This document shows positions 9,556-20,676 of a stretch of DNA of 64,000 nucleotides, in pieces; the stretch's first letter is position 1; each line of letters starts with the position of its first letter. Both the position numbers and the translations under genes were made by a program. Under the pieces are notes generated by a model. That model was not told the DNA's origin, searched no databases, and saw only the letters and a list, made by a program, of their open reading frames with translations. The stretch spans positions 2,561,001-2,625,000 of the forward strand of contig NZ_CP005986.1 of assembly GCF_000175575.2 (NCBI RefSeq). Reading direction: 5' to 3'. The DNA comes from Acidithiobacillus caldus ATCC 51756. Lineage in GTDB: Bacteria > Pseudomonadota > Gammaproteobacteria > Acidithiobacillales > Acidithiobacillaceae.

Positions 9556-9864
9556 ATGCCGAGTCGCAAGGAACATCGCCAGCCCCTGCTGGAACGTGAG
9601 CCCCGGCTCAAGGAGCCGAGCCGCTACCGGGTGCTTTTGCTGAACGACGACTTCACTCCCATGGACTATGTGGTCCAGGTGCTGCAGCAGTACTTTCACA
9701 AAACCCATGAGGAGGCGGTGCAGATCATGCTGGAGGTCCACCACAGTGGACGCGGCATCTGTGGGGTCTATCCTTACGATATGGCCGAGACCAAGGTCGC
9801 CCTGGTCACCGCTGACGCGCGGCAGCACCAGCATCCGCTGCGCTGCACCATGGAAAAGGAGTAA
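9556..9864 (+). CDS. clpS: ATP-dependent Clp protease adaptor ClpS
   Basis: N-end-rule adaptor that hands substrates to ClpAP. 102 residues from ATG 9556, with GGAG at 9547-9550. The ClpS core is plain: [16 protein letters not shown] (Asn-Asp-Asp of the N-degron pocket), [11 protein letters not shown], and [13 protein letters not shown]. The extended N-terminal tail needed to engage ClpA is present. clpA begins 3 bases after the stop. Confidence 0.96.
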   Translation: MPSRKEHRQPLLEREPRLKEPSRYRVLLLNDDFTPMDYVVQVLQQYFHKTHEEAVQIMLEVHHSGRGICGVYPYDMAETKVALVTADARQHQHPLRCTMEKE

Positions 9865-9867
9865 GCC

Positions 9868-12120
<2,253 letters not shown>

Positions 12121-12133
12121 GCCGTGCTGCAGT

Positions 12134-12153
12134 AGCGGCCCCCGTGGGCCGCT
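12134..12153 (+). terminator. Hairpin after clpA
   Basis: AGCGGCCC pairs with GGGCCGCT around CCGT. A T tract begins only 13 bases later (12167-12171), so termination is plausible but not textbook. Confidence 0.45.
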
Positions 12154-12213
12154 GCCCTTGCCCGAGTTTTTCCCCACCTTTACACTGCGACGGTTCCGTT
12201 GACCAGGATGGCC

Positions 12214-13365
12214 ATGCCCGCTGTCATTCCCACCGATTCCGTCGGTCTGGTACACCCCCAGACGGTAGATTTCCCCGAACCGCTTACCCTAGAGTGCGGC
12301 CGTAGCCTGCCCGGCTACACCCTTGCCTATGAGACCTACGGCACCCTCAATGCCGCGCGCAGCAATGCCATCCTCGTCTGCCACGCCTTGTCGGGGGATC
12401 ACCACGCTGCCGGCTACCATAGCGTCGACGACCGCAAACCGGGCTGGTGGGAGACCATGATCGGACCCGGCAAGCCCATCGACAGCAATCGCTTCTTCAT
12501 CGTCTGCAGCAACTTCATCGGCTCCTGCCGCGGCTCCACGGGCCCCGCCAGCATCGATCCGGCCACCGGTGAGCCTTGGGGACTCAATTTCCCCATGGTC
12601 ACCGTGCGCGATTGGGTTCGCACCCAGGCGGCACTGGCCGATCGTCTCGGCATCGCCCAATGGGCAGCCGTCGTCGGCGGCAGCCTCGGCGGCATGCAGG
12701 TCCTGGAATGGGCGATGCTTTATCCCGAACGCCTGCGTCACGCCGTCGTCATCGCCGCCGCGCCACGGCTCACCGCACAGAATATCGCCTTCAACGAGGT
12801 CTGCCGCCAGGCCATCATGACCGATCCCGATTTCCACGAGGGACGCTATTACGCCCACGGCACCAAACCACGACGCGGCCTGGCGCTGGCGCGCATGATC
12901 GGCCACATCACCTACCTATCCGATGATGCCATGCGTGCCAAGTTCGGACGCGATACCCGCAACGGCAAGGCCTTTTCCTTTGGTTTCGACGTCGACTTCG
13001 AGGTGGAGAGCTACCTGCGCTACCAGGGTTCCCGTTTCGTCGAGCAGTTCGACGCCAACAGCTATCTCTACATCACCAAGGCCCTGGATTATTTCGACCC
13101 CGCCGCCGCCTATGGCGGTGACCTGGCCGCTGCCTTCGCCCCCATCCGCGCCTCGGTACTGGTGATCTCCTTCAGCACCGACTGGCGTTTTTCGCCGGAA
13201 CGCTCGCGCGAGATCGTTCAGGCGCTCTACCGCGCGGGGCGGGAGGTAGCCTACGCCGAGATCGAGGCCGCCCACGGTCACGACTCCTTCCTGTTGCCCG
13301 TACCCCAGTACCTTGCCGTCATGTCTGCCTACCTCGAGCGCATTGCCCAGGAGTCCGGGCGGTGA
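12214..13365 (+). CDS. metX: Homoserine O-acyltransferase MetX
   Basis: Acylates L-homoserine, the first committed step to methionine. An alpha/beta-hydrolase of 383 residues with the nucleophile elbow [10 protein letters not shown] and a C-terminal AHGHDSFL that holds the catalytic His. Upstream in-frame TTG (12199) and ATG (12208) exist, but ATG 12214 gives the usual MPxVIPxDSVGLV start and fits the AGGATG site. Many MetX proteins use acetyl-CoA, but some proteobacterial ones use succinyl-CoA, and the sequence alone does not settle this. It overlaps metW by four bases. Confidence 0.93.
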   Translation: MPAVIPTDSVGLVHPQTVDFPEPLTLECGRSLPGYTLAYETYGTLNAARSNAILVCHALSGDHHAAGYHSVDDRKPGWWETMIGPGKPIDSNRFFIVCSNFIGSCRGSTGPASIDPATGEPWGLNFPMVTVRDWVRTQAALADRLGIAQWAAVVGGSLGGMQVLEWAMLYPERLRHAVVIAAAPRLTAQNIAFNEVCRQAIMTDPDFHEGRYYAHGTKPRRGLALARMIGHITYLSDDAMRAKFGRDTRNGKAFSFGFDVDFEVESYLRYQGSRFVEQFDANSYLYITKALDYFDPAAAYGGDLAAAFAPIRASVLVISFSTDWRFSPERSREIVQALYRAGREVAYAEIEAAHGHDSFLLPVPQYLAVMSAYLERIAQESGR

Positions 13366-13970
13366 GCGCCCTACGCCCCGATCTCGCCATTATCGCCCAA
13401 TGGATCGAGCCCGGTAGCCGGGTGCTGGACCTAGGCTGCGGCGAGGGCGAACTGCTGGACTACCTGCGCCGCGAAAAAGGCGTCACCGGCTACGGTGTGG
13501 AAATCGAGGACAGCCGCGTGGTGGCGGCCCTGCGCCGTGGACTGCCCGTCATCCAGCAGGACCTCGATGCGGGTCTGCGCCAATTTGCCGACGGCAGCGT
13601 GGATACTGTGGTATTATCCTTGACCTTGCAGGCGGTCCGCTATCCCCGGGATCTCCTGCTGGAGATGTTGCGCGTAGGTCGCGAGGGCATCGTCACCTTT
13701 CCAAACATGGGTCACTGGCAGGCTCGGTGGCAGCTTGGGGTGGCTGGACACATGCCCGTTACCCATGCCCTGCCGCACCATTGGTACGACACCCCCAATA
13801 TCCATCTGTGCACCATTCGCGATTTCGACGCCCTGTGCCAGGCCAACGGCATCGAGGTCCGCCAACGGGTGGTGCTGGACGATCGGCGGCGCAGCAACTG
13901 GGCGATTCGCCTCCTGCCCAACCTTTTCGGCGAGGTGGCGCTCTACCGCTGTGCCCGGGGGACCGGCTGA
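13362..13970 (+). CDS. metW: Methionine biosynthesis protein MetW (SAM-dependent methyltransferase fold)
   Basis: 202 residues, class I methyltransferase fold with the SAM motif [12 protein letters not shown] near residue 20. MetW is a conserved partner of MetX; its exact reaction is not well established, though it is needed for homoserine acylation in some bacteria. It starts at a GTG whose last bases overlap the metX stop (GTGA), the tight coupling seen for this pair elsewhere. Confidence 0.92.
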   Translation: MSALRPDLAIIAQWIEPGSRVLDLGCGEGELLDYLRREKGVTGYGVEIEDSRVVAALRRGLPVIQQDLDAGLRQFADGSVDTVVLSLTLQAVRYPRDLLLEMLRVGREGIVTFPNMGHWQARWQLGVAGHMPVTHALPHHWYDTPNIHLCTIRDFDALCQANGIEVRQRVVLDDRRRSNWAIRLLPNLFGEVALYRCARGTG

Positions 13971-13988
13971 AACTTATGAGGAAATCCT

Positions 13989-14645
13989 ATGACACTGGAA
14001 TTGATCAGCTTCCCTCTGTGTCCTTACGTTCAGCGCTCGGTCATCACGCTCTTGCACAAGGAAGTGCTCTTCACCCTCACCCACATCGATCTCGCCCACA
14101 AGCCCGACTGGTTCTTGCAGATCTCCCCCATGGGCAAGGTACCCTGCCTGCGCGTCGACGACGATGTCGTGCTTTTTGAGTCCCAGGTCATCAACGAATA
14201 CCTGGACGAGACCACCCCCCCGCCCCTGCACCCCGCCGACCCTCTGGAGCGCGCCCGCCATCGCTCCTGGATTGCCTTTGGCGGCGACGCCCTGGCCGAT
14301 CAGTTCCAGATGATGGTGGCGCAGGGTGAGGAACGCTTCACGGCAGCCCACCGTCAGCTCTTCGAAAAACTCGAACGTCTGGAGGCCGCCGCCAGCGACG
14401 GGCCTTTCTTTGCCGGCGATTCCTTCAGCCTGGTGGATGCCGCCTACGCGCCCTTGTTCATGCGCATGGAAATTCTGCACAACCTGCGCCCATTGCCACG
14501 CTGGGAATCCTTGGGCAAACTGCGGCGGTGGGCAGCACACCTTCTGGAGCTACCGGAAGTGGCCGCGTCGGTGCAGCCGGGTTTTCCCGAGCAGATTCGT
14601 AACTATCTGAGCGAAAAAGGCAGCCTGCTGCTGCGCTCAGCCTGA
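13989..14645 (+). CDS. Glutathione S-transferase family protein, SspA/omega-like
   Basis: 218 residues with an N-terminal thioredoxin-like domain and a C-terminal helical domain. SFPLCPYVQRS near residue 8 has a single Cys in the omega/SspA position, and MGKVPCLRVDD and LFESQVINEYLDE are the cis-Pro and Glu-Ser motifs of GST folds. Relatives include stringent starvation protein A and omega-class glutathione-dependent reductases; the CPYVQR site favours thiol-transfer chemistry. It has a good GAGGA site and lies between metW and ubiE, probably in one transcript. Confidence 0.8.
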   Translation: MTLELISFPLCPYVQRSVITLLHKEVLFTLTHIDLAHKPDWFLQISPMGKVPCLRVDDDVVLFESQVINEYLDETTPPPLHPADPLERARHRSWIAFGGDALADQFQMMVAQGEERFTAAHRQLFEKLERLEAAASDGPFFAGDSFSLVDAAYAPLFMRMEILHNLRPLPRWESLGKLRRWAAHLLELPEVAASVQPGFPEQIRNYLSEKGSLLLRSA

Positions 14646-14658
14646 CCGGAGACGAGAG

Positions 14659-15453
14659 ATGACCGAAGACGATGCGAGCGAATCCCAGACGGGCAGCGAG
14701 CAGGCCCTCGTACCCCTGACGCACTTTGGTTATCAGGAGGTACCGGAGCCCGAAAAAGAAACGCGCGTCCGCCGCGTATTCAGCAGTGTGGCGGGCAGCT
14801 ACGATCTCATGAACGACCTCATGTCTCTGGGCATCCATCGTCTGTGGAAGCGCTTCACCGTCGATCTGGCCCGTCCGCGACCGGGACAGGCGGTGCTGGA
14901 CCTCGCTGGCGGTACCGGCGATCTGGCGGCACTGATGTATCGACGGGTACAGCCCCATGGACGCATCGTCGTCTCGGACATCAATCCCGACATGCTGGCC
15001 GTGGGCGAAAAACGGCTGGCGGACAAGGGGATGCTGGCTGGCGTCGAGTTCGTGGAGGCCAATGCCGAGGAACTCCCCTTCCCCGATCGCTCCTTCGACC
15101 TCGTCACCCTGGCCTTCGGTATCCGCAACATGACCCACCCGGAGCGCGCCCTGCGCGAGATTCACCGGGTACTGAAAACGGGCGGCCGGGTACTGGTCCT
15201 GGAGTTCTCCCACCCGCGCTGGCCGGGTCTGCAGAGCCTCTACGATCTGTATTCCTTCAACATCCTGCCGCGTCTTGGCGAGCTGATCGCCAAGGATCGG
15301 GAGAGCTATCAGTATCTCGTGGAATCCATCCGCCGCTTTCCGGATCAGGAGACCTTCCGCGCGATGATGGAGGAGGCGGGCCTTGCGCGCGTGGACGTGC
15401 ACAACCTCTCCGGTGGGATCGTCGCCATCCACCGCGGCTTCCGCTTCGACTGA
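14659..15453 (+). CDS. ubiE: Ubiquinone/menaquinone biosynthesis C-methyltransferase UbiE
   Basis: SAM-dependent C-methylation of the quinone ring. 264 residues with VFSSVAGSYDLMNDLMSLG before the SAM motif VLDLAGGTGDLA, and the family signature around GIRNMTHPERAL. An acidic ~35-residue N-terminal extension precedes the domain. A respiratory role fits resB-ccsA elsewhere in the window. The MetR-like palindrome follows the stop by a few bases. Confidence 0.95.
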   Translation: MTEDDASESQTGSEQALVPLTHFGYQEVPEPEKETRVRRVFSSVAGSYDLMNDLMSLGIHRLWKRFTVDLARPRPGQAVLDLAGGTGDLAALMYRRVQPHGRIVVSDINPDMLAVGEKRLADKGMLAGVEFVEANAEELPFPDRSFDLVTLAFGIRNMTHPERALREIHRVLKTGGRVLVLEFSHPRWPGLQSLYDLYSFNILPRLGELIAKDRESYQYLVESIRRFPDQETFRAMMEEAGLARVDVHNLSGGIVAIHRGFRFD

Positions 15454-15459
15454 GTCCCT

Positions 15460-15482
15460 GCCCATGAATTTCCTTCATGGGC
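15460..15482 (+). promoter_or_regulatory. MetR-type operator upstream of metE
   Basis: A perfect 9-bp palindrome GCCCATGAA / TTCATGGGC with loop TTTCC. Its core, TGAA-N5-TTCA at 15465-15477 with T in the middle, matches the published MetR box consensus. It lies about 30 bases upstream of the -35 of metE, the right place for an activator. It could alternatively be a ubiE terminator, but no T tract follows. Confidence 0.6.
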
Positions 15483-15500
15483 CCTCCGAATAAATTCCCC

Positions 15501-15529
15501 TTGAGATTGCCCTATCCTCGGGGCATCAT
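15501..15529 (+). promoter_or_regulatory. Promoter of metE
   Basis: TTGAGA (15501-15506) and CATCAT (15524-15529) with a 17-base spacer. The strong -35 and weak -10 suit an activator-dependent promoter. Confidence 0.55.
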
Positions 15530-15557
15530 GGCCGCAACTTTGGCATAGGAGAAGCGC

Positions 15558-17909
15558 ATGACTCGGGTCCACAATCTGGGGTTTCCACGTATCGGGCACA
15601 AACGCGAACTCAAGAAGGCCCTGGAGTCCTTCTGGTCCGGAGAGATCGACGGCATGGAACTCGAGGCCCGCGCCGCCCAGCTGCGCGAGCGCCACTGGCG
15701 TATCCAACAGACCTGCGGCGTTGAACTCATCCCCGTCGGCGATTTCAGTCTGTACGACCAGATGCTCGACATGAGCTGCACCCTGGGCGCCGTGCCGCCG
15801 CGCTATGGCTTCGACGGCAAGGAAGTGGACCTCGCCACCTTTTTTGCCATGGCCCGCGGCTCCAGCAGTCAGCCGGCCATGGAGATGACCAAGTGGTTCG
15901 ATACCAACTACCACTACATCGTCCCGGAATTTCACGAGGGCATGGACTTTGCCCTGCGCAGCGAGCGGCTCTTCCGGCAGGTTCGCGAAGCCCAGGGCCT
16001 CGGCCTTGCGCCCAAGCCCGTCATCGTCGGTCCCATCACCTATCTGTGGCTGGGCAAGGAGAAGGATCTGGCCGCTGAGGCGGTCCACGCGCCACAGCAT
16101 CACCACGACGACAGCGCCTGCTGTGGTCACGGCGGCAGCAGCGCCCCCGCCGGCTTCGATCGCCTCTCGCTGCTGCCAAAGCTTCTGCCCGTCTACGGCG
16201 AAATCCTGGCCCGCCTGCGCGAGCTCGGTGTGGAGTGGGTACAGATGGACGAGCCAGCCTTGACCCAGGATCTGCCCGGGGAATGGCTGGAGGCACTGGA
16301 TCGTGCCTATGCCGAACTCGGCAAGAGCGCCGCTCCCAAGATCCTCCTGGCTACCTACTTTGAATCCGTGGCCGATCACGCCCAGCGGCTGATGGCACTG
16401 CCCGTGGCAGGCCTGCATCTGGATCTGCGCCGCGCGGCACAGCAGCGGGATGCCTTCCTCCAGCATTATCCCAGCGACAAGATCCTCTCACTGGGCGTGG
16501 TGGACGGCCGCAATGTCTGGCGAACCGATCTCGATGCTGCCCTCGCCTTGGTCGAACCCGCCGCCAAGAGCCTGGGCGATCGCCTCTGGCTCGCCCCATC
16601 CTGCAGCCTGATGCACAGCCCGGTGGATCTCGAGCAGGAAACCGAGCTCGATGACGAACTGAAATCTTGGCTCGCCTTTGCGGTGCAGAAACTGGACGAA
16701 CTGGCGATGCTCGCCCGTGCTCTGGATCACGGTATGGAGGCGGTGCAGGGCCCGTGGGAGAGCGCCCGGGCGGCGGTGGCCTCACGCCGCTCCTCCCAGC
16801 GGATCCACAACGCCGCCGTGGCGGCGCGCCTCGATGCCTTGGGCAGCGACGAAGGCCACCGGAAAAACCCCTACCCCGTCCGTGCCAAGGCGCAGCGGGA
16901 GCGTTTTCACCTGCCGCTTTTCCCCACCACCACCATCGGCAGCTTTCCGCAGACCCCGGAGATCCGCAAGGCGCGCCTGCAGCACCGCAAGGGTGAACTC
17001 TCGGACGCCGATTACCGCAAAGCCATGGAGGCGGAGATCGCCCACGTGGTGCGGGAGCAGGAGCGCCTGGACATCGACGTGCTGGTGCACGGTGAACCGG
17101 AGCGCAACGACATGGTGGAATACTTCGGTGAGCAGCTCGCCGGCTTTGCCTTCACCCGCCACGGCTGGGTCCAGAGCTACGGCTCCCGCTACGTGAAGCC
17201 GCCCCTCATCTTTGGCGACGTCTCCCGCCCGCGGGCCATGACCGTCGATTGGGCACGCTACGCCCAGTCCCTCAGCAGCCGTCCCATGAAGGGCATGCTC
17301 ACGGGTCCCGTGACCATCCTGCAATGGTCCTTCGTACGCGACGACCAGCCGCGGGAGCGCACGGCCCTACAGATTGCCCTCGCCATCCGCGACGAGGTGA
17401 AAGACCTCATCGACGCCGGCATCGGCATCATCCAGATCGACGAGCCGGCCTATCGGGAAGGACTGCCCTTGAAGCGCAAGGACTGGGATCACTACCTGGG
17501 TTGGGCCTCGCGAGCCTTCCGCATCTCGGCGCAGGTCGCGCCCGACGACGTCCAGATCCACACCCACATGTGCTACTCGGAGTTCAACGACATCCTGCCG
17601 GCCATCGCCGCCATGGACGCCGACGTCATCACCATCGAGACCTCGCGCTCGCAGATGGAGCTCCTGGACGCCTTCGCCCACTTCCAGTATCCCAACGAGA
17701 TTGGGCCGGGCGTTTACGATATCCACTCCCCGCGCGTACCGACGGAAGCCGAGATGGTTCATCTGCTGGAGAAGGCCGAGCGCGTCGTCCCCGCAGAGCG
17801 GCTCTGGGTCAATCCCGATTGCGGCCTGAAGACGCGCAAATGGCCCGAGGTCACCCCGGCCCTGGAACACATGGTCGCTGCGGCAAAGGCCATGCGCCGG
17901 CGCCACTGA
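15558..17909 (+). CDS. metE: Cobalamin-independent methionine synthase MetE
   Basis: Transfers the methyl of 5-methyltetrahydropteroyltri-L-glutamate to homocysteine. 783 residues (E. coli 753). The N-terminal half starts with the typical [17 protein letters not shown]; the catalytic C-terminal half has the zinc-site regions [24 protein letters not shown] and [10 protein letters not shown]. The extra length is mostly an insertion at about residues 171-199 that is rich in His and Cys (HHHDD then CCGH), absent from the E. coli protein at the loop before FDRLSLL. It has its own promoter and MetR-type box upstream and a terminator downstream. Confidence 0.96.
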   Translation: MTRVHNLGFPRIGHKRELKKALESFWSGEIDGMELEARAAQLRERHWRIQQTCGVELIPVGDFSLYDQMLDMSCTLGAVPPRYGFDGKEVDLATFFAMARGSSSQPAMEMTKWFDTNYHYIVPEFHEGMDFALRSERLFRQVREAQGLGLAPKPVIVGPITYLWLGKEKDLAAEAVHAPQHHHDDSACCGHGGSSAPAGFDRLSLLPKLLPVYGEILARLRELGVEWVQMDEPALTQDLPGEWLEALDRAYAELGKSAAPKILLATYFESVADHAQRLMALPVAGLHLDLRRAAQQRDAFLQHYPSDKILSLGVVDGRNVWRTDLDAALALVEPAAKSLGDRLWLAPSCSLMHSPVDLEQETELDDELKSWLAFAVQKLDELAMLARALDHGMEAVQGPWESARAAVASRRSSQRIHNAAVAARLDALGSDEGHRKNPYPVRAKAQRERFHLPLFPTTTIGSFPQTPEIRKARLQHRKGELSDADYRKAMEAEIAHVVREQERLDIDVLVHGEPERNDMVEYFGEQLAGFAFTRHGWVQSYGSRYVKPPLIFGDVSRPRAMTVDWARYAQSLSSRPMKGMLTGPVTILQWSFVRDDQPRERTALQIALAIRDEVKDLIDAGIGIIQIDEPAYREGLPLKRKDWDHYLGWASRAFRISAQVAPDDVQIHTHMCYSEFNDILPAIAAMDADVITIETSRSQMELLDAFAHFQYPNEIGPGVYDIHSPRVPTEAEMVHLLEKAERVVPAERLWVNPDCGLKTRKWPEVTPALEHMVAAAKAMRRRH

Positions 17910-17914
17910 AAACG

Positions 17915-17945
17915 GTGTGAGGGCGACACCAGGTCGTCCTCACAC
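17915..17945. other. Perfect hairpin after metE
   Basis: A 13-bp stem (GTGTGAGGGCGAC with GTCGTCCTCACAC, one G-T pair) around a 5-base loop starts 6 bases after the metE stop. No T tract follows; it probably protects the metE 3' end or works with the terminator 30 bases on. Confidence 0.5.
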
Positions 17946-17973
17946 GCCGGGTAGCCCGCATTGAGTGCGGTTC

Positions 17974-18005
17974 GGCCCCCAAGGACGATGTCCTCGGGGG
18001 CCTTT
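17974..18005 (+). terminator. Intrinsic terminator of metE
   Basis: GGCCCCC-A-AGGAC, loop GAT, GTCCT-C-GGGGGCC (12 pairs, one mismatch), then TTT. It lies between the convergent metE and TPR genes. Confidence 0.65.
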
Positions 18006-18020
18006 GCTGTCCAGGACCAC

Positions 18021-18950
18021 TCAGTGCGGAAGCTTGGGTGAGATGTGCAGCTTGCGCGATGCCGCCAATTCCCGCAGCTTGGCGCGATCGCCGTCCCACT
18101 CCTCCAAAGTCTGCCACAGGGGGTGTGGACCAAGATTCAGGCCAGCCTTCAGCATCCGCTCGCGGAGGGTACGCATGGTGTCTCCCAAGGCCAAAAACAG
18201 GAGGATGAGCCCATCGATGAAACCCTCCAGGTCGTGCTGGCGGTGGGTTATTCGCAAGAGTTCAGCGTACAGGGGTAAGCGCAGGGGTTCTTCGAGAATC
18301 GCTGCGTGGAGTACGGAAATGGCGTACTTCGGGTCCGGGTTGCGCGATACCAGGGCCAGGGCCTTGGCCGCCGTCATGGGCTCTTCCACCCCCTCCCCGG
18401 GTGTGGGGATGGGGATACCCAGTTTTTCCGCCAGAACCAGAAGCTCGAGATTGCCGGGATCGCGCTTGAGGCCCTCGTGGATCTTGCCACGCCACCAGGT
18501 CGGGCTCTGCACGCCGAGCTTCTCGCCAAGGCTTGCCAAAAGCTCGGTGTAGGCGTCCAGATCCTCCAGAGCAAGATACGCATCCAGGAGCTGATTGATG
18601 GCCCGGGTATCGTCCGGTCGCAGGTCCACATACCAGCGCAGCACCGTGGCCGCCTGGGAGTAGTGTCCGTACTGCATGTAGATGGCCGATTCCTTGAGCA
18701 GATCGTCAGCACTGAGACTGGCTTCCTCCATCCCCTCCGCCGTCCCTTGGCTACTGGACACAGCGGCCACGGAATCCGCCCGCGGCGGCACTGGGGCCGA
18801 CGGGGGTGCCGATTGTGGGGCGGAGCTCTTGGACGGTGAAGCGGGCTCGTCCTCCTTGGCACGTTTACGACGCGCCCGCAGGCGGATGTACACCTCCGCC
18901 GCCAACAGGAGCACGACCACGATTTCCAAAACCAGCATCAATCCATCCAT
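18021..18950 (-). CDS. Membrane-anchored TPR protein, FimV-like C-terminal region
   Basis: 309 residues. One N-terminal membrane helix (about 5-22) is followed by a basic stretch, a Ser/Pro/Ala-rich linker to about 80, and a helical repeat domain with TPR-like units (KESAIYMQYGHYSQAATVL, LRPDDTRAINQLLDAYLALED). This layout recalls the cytoplasmic TPR part of FimV/TPR inner-membrane proteins, but the LysM part of FimV is missing. I chose ATG 18950 because the frame upstream lacks a ribosome site and the helix then sits at the N-terminus. A small GTPase gene lies upstream on the same strand. Function unknown. Confidence 0.7.
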   Translation of the reverse strand: MDGLMLVLEIVVVLLLAAEVYIRLRARRKRAKEDEPASPSKSSAPQSAPPSAPVPPRADSVAAVSSSQGTAEGMEEASLSADDLLKESAIYMQYGHYSQAATVLRWYVDLRPDDTRAINQLLDAYLALEDLDAYTELLASLGEKLGVQSPTWWRGKIHEGLKRDPGNLELLVLAEKLGIPIPTPGEGVEEPMTAAKALALVSRNPDPKYAISVLHAAILEEPLRLPLYAELLRITHRQHDLEGFIDGLILLFLALGDTMRTLRERMLKAGLNLGPHPLWQTLEEWDGDRAKLRELAASRKLHISPKLPH

Positions 18951-19090
18951 GCTTCCCGGTCCGTTTGGCTTGGGCCCAGTTAGATTAGTCGAAGACGGGC
19001 TTTCTCGCCGGATTGGCACCGGCCGGTCCGAAAAAAACTGACCTCTGACTCAGACAAAAGCAGCCACTGCAACGGTCTTGGGTGGACCCA

Positions 19091-19657
19091 TCAGGCCAAC
19101 TGCTGCCCCGTCTCCGCGCTCTGGACGATCTCGGTCAGGAGCAGCTTCAGGAGGTCCAGCACCTGGGTACGATCCCGCACATCCGTCGGTGCGAGCCTCA
19201 GACGCAGTTCACCATGACGCAGGTAGGGCGGCATCTGCAGAAGGTCGCGCTCTGCCGGCTCGAGCTTGTTGAGGCCGACCACCACCGCTGGCCGCTTGAG
19301 GTGGGGCAGGATCTTGTCCAGGTAGAGGTGCAGCGCGGTAATGGGCTCGGGCTGACGCACGTCCAGGAGAACGACGAGTCCATCGGTATTGCGCCCGAGG
19401 ATATCCCACATGAACTGAAAGCGCTCTTGCCCCGGAATGGCATAGACGTGCACCCGCTCCGGTCGATCCGGGCAGGATAGGACACCGTAATCCATGGCCA
19501 CGGTGGTCGTCTTTTTCTCCACCGAGCCGTCCGCTTCGGAGTGGCGGGCATCCGTGGTCAGCGCCTGACCCCAGAAAAGGCTCTGCAGAGCCGTCGTCTT
19601 GCCAGAGCCCACCGGACCGGCAATGATGACCTTGCGAACGGATGCCGCTTCCTGCAT
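19091..19657 (-). CDS. Small Ras-like GTPase (MglA / COG2229-like)
   Basis: 188 residues. The P-loop is GPVGSGKTT, the switch-II motif is AIPGQERFQFMW and the base-recognition motif is NKLE instead of NKxD. These features match predicted bacterial Ras/Arf-like GTPases, which often work with Roadblock proteins to set polarity or motility. I chose ATG 19657, which has TGAGGTGG at proper spacing, over a GTG at 19696. The TPR membrane protein downstream on the same strand is a candidate partner; no Roadblock gene is visible nearby. Confidence 0.75.
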   Translation of the reverse strand: MQEAASVRKVIIAGPVGSGKTTALQSLFWGQALTTDARHSEADGSVEKKTTTVAMDYGVLSCPDRPERVHVYAIPGQERFQFMWDILGRNTDGLVVLLDVRQPEPITALHLYLDKILPHLKRPAVVVGLNKLEPAERDLLQMPPYLRHGELRLRLAPTDVRDRTQVLDLLKLLLTEIVQSAETGQQLA

Positions 19658-19740
19658 CAACCACCTCAGAGCATGCGGAACATAGGTTTTGGCCACACCA
19701 CGGCGGCGAGCCCTCCAGTCTACCGCCGGTATTAGATTAA

Positions 19741-20130
19741 TTAGTTCGGTCTGGCAATCGCTTCGCCCACATACTTACCCATCCAGTGCTCGATCTCCTG
19801 AACTTCCCGCAGGTGCCCGTAGAGGCCGATCTTGGCGCTGAACTTGGTCACCGCCGCACCCTCGCTGTGCAGGGTGATGAGAATGGCGTCACCGCTGCTG
19901 GTGTATCCCCGCACTTCCGTGGTACGTGCATCCACGGTCTTGACGCCCGAGAATTGCATGCCGGCAGCGGGCAGGGCCCGCTCCGCCGCCTGCGTCACCA
20001 CCGCCAGGGAAGCTGGATAATACGTGTAATAGGGTATGGGGTTGATTTGCGGAGCGATAGCGGAACTGCAACCGGTGAGGGCGGCAGACAGGCACAGTGC
20101 GCCAAACATTCCCACCAAGGTTTTTTTCAT
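19741..20130 (-). CDS. Small lipoprotein, DUF3568-like
   Basis: 129 residues with a signal peptide and lipobox LTGC (lipidated Cys near 21), so it is membrane-anchored. The mature part has an alpha-beta pattern (VVTQAAERALPAAGMQF...TTEVRGYTSSGDAILITL). This resembles short uncharacterised lipoproteins of the DUF3568 type, though I cannot verify that. It is divergent from the glycine-zipper lipoprotein gene. Function unknown. Confidence 0.6.
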   Translation of the reverse strand: MKKTLVGMFGALCLSAALTGCSSAIAPQINPIPYYTYYPASLAVVTQAAERALPAAGMQFSGVKTVDARTTEVRGYTSSGDAILITLHSEGAAVTKFSAKIGLYGHLREVQEIEHWMGKYVGEAIARPN

Positions 20131-20283
20131 GGGCTTTCCTTTCCAAAAATAAAGTCCTCGTGCATTTACCCAGCGTAATCCGGGACTCGCCGAGCGCCAA
20201 CGTAAACGAGTATACTAGGTGACGGGAATTCTCTGAACCTTGGCAGATCCAACCACCGATGGTCATCTTGAAGGGAGCACTAC

Positions 20284-20676
20284 ATGAAGACTGCACGCTG
20301 GACCCTGGTCACACTCCTGCCCCTGATTCTGGCAGGGTGCGCCAATAATCCCTACGCCTCCGATCGTACCACCGCCAATACGGCTGGCGGCGCCCTGTTG
20401 GGCAGTATCGCCGGTGCCGTGATCGGTAATCAGACCGGTTCCCCGCTGGCCGGTGCGGCCATTGGCGCCGGTATCGGCGGTCTCGCCGGCTACGGCATCT
20501 CCAAGTCACAGGAACAGAGCGCGCCGCCAGCGCCGCAACCGGGGTATTACGCGCCGCCTCCAGGCAATGTACCGTGCCCGGCCGGATACGTTTGCACCCC
20601 GACGGCTCCGCAGTACCAGAGCCCGACCCCGCCACCTCCCTCCTGCCCGCCGGGCTACACCTGCACGACGCGCTGA
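20284..20676 (+). CDS. Glycine-zipper lipoprotein with Cys-rich tail
   Basis: 130 residues. Signal peptide with lipobox LAGC (Cys19), then a glycine-zipper segment (about 34-72, GALLGSIAGAVIGN and GAAIGAGIGGLAGYG) expected to associate with membrane, like outer-membrane SlyB/OsmB-type proteins. The Pro-rich tail carries two copies of C-P-x-G-Y-x-C-T (from Cys98 and Cys121), which look like exposed cysteine pairs. AAGGGAG precedes the start. Its stop overlaps the next gene (TGATG). Confidence 0.75.
   Translation: MKTARWTLVTLLPLILAGCANNPYASDRTTANTAGGALLGSIAGAVIGNQTGSPLAGAAIGAGIGGLAGYGISKSQEQSAPPAPQPGYYAPPPGNVPCPAGYVCTPTAPQYQSPTPPPPSCPPGYTCTTR

Noticed and set aside
17915-17945. Hairpin after metE as a repetitive element
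   Set aside because: I see no second copy in the window, and its place right after a stop codon is explained by mRNA 3' end structure.
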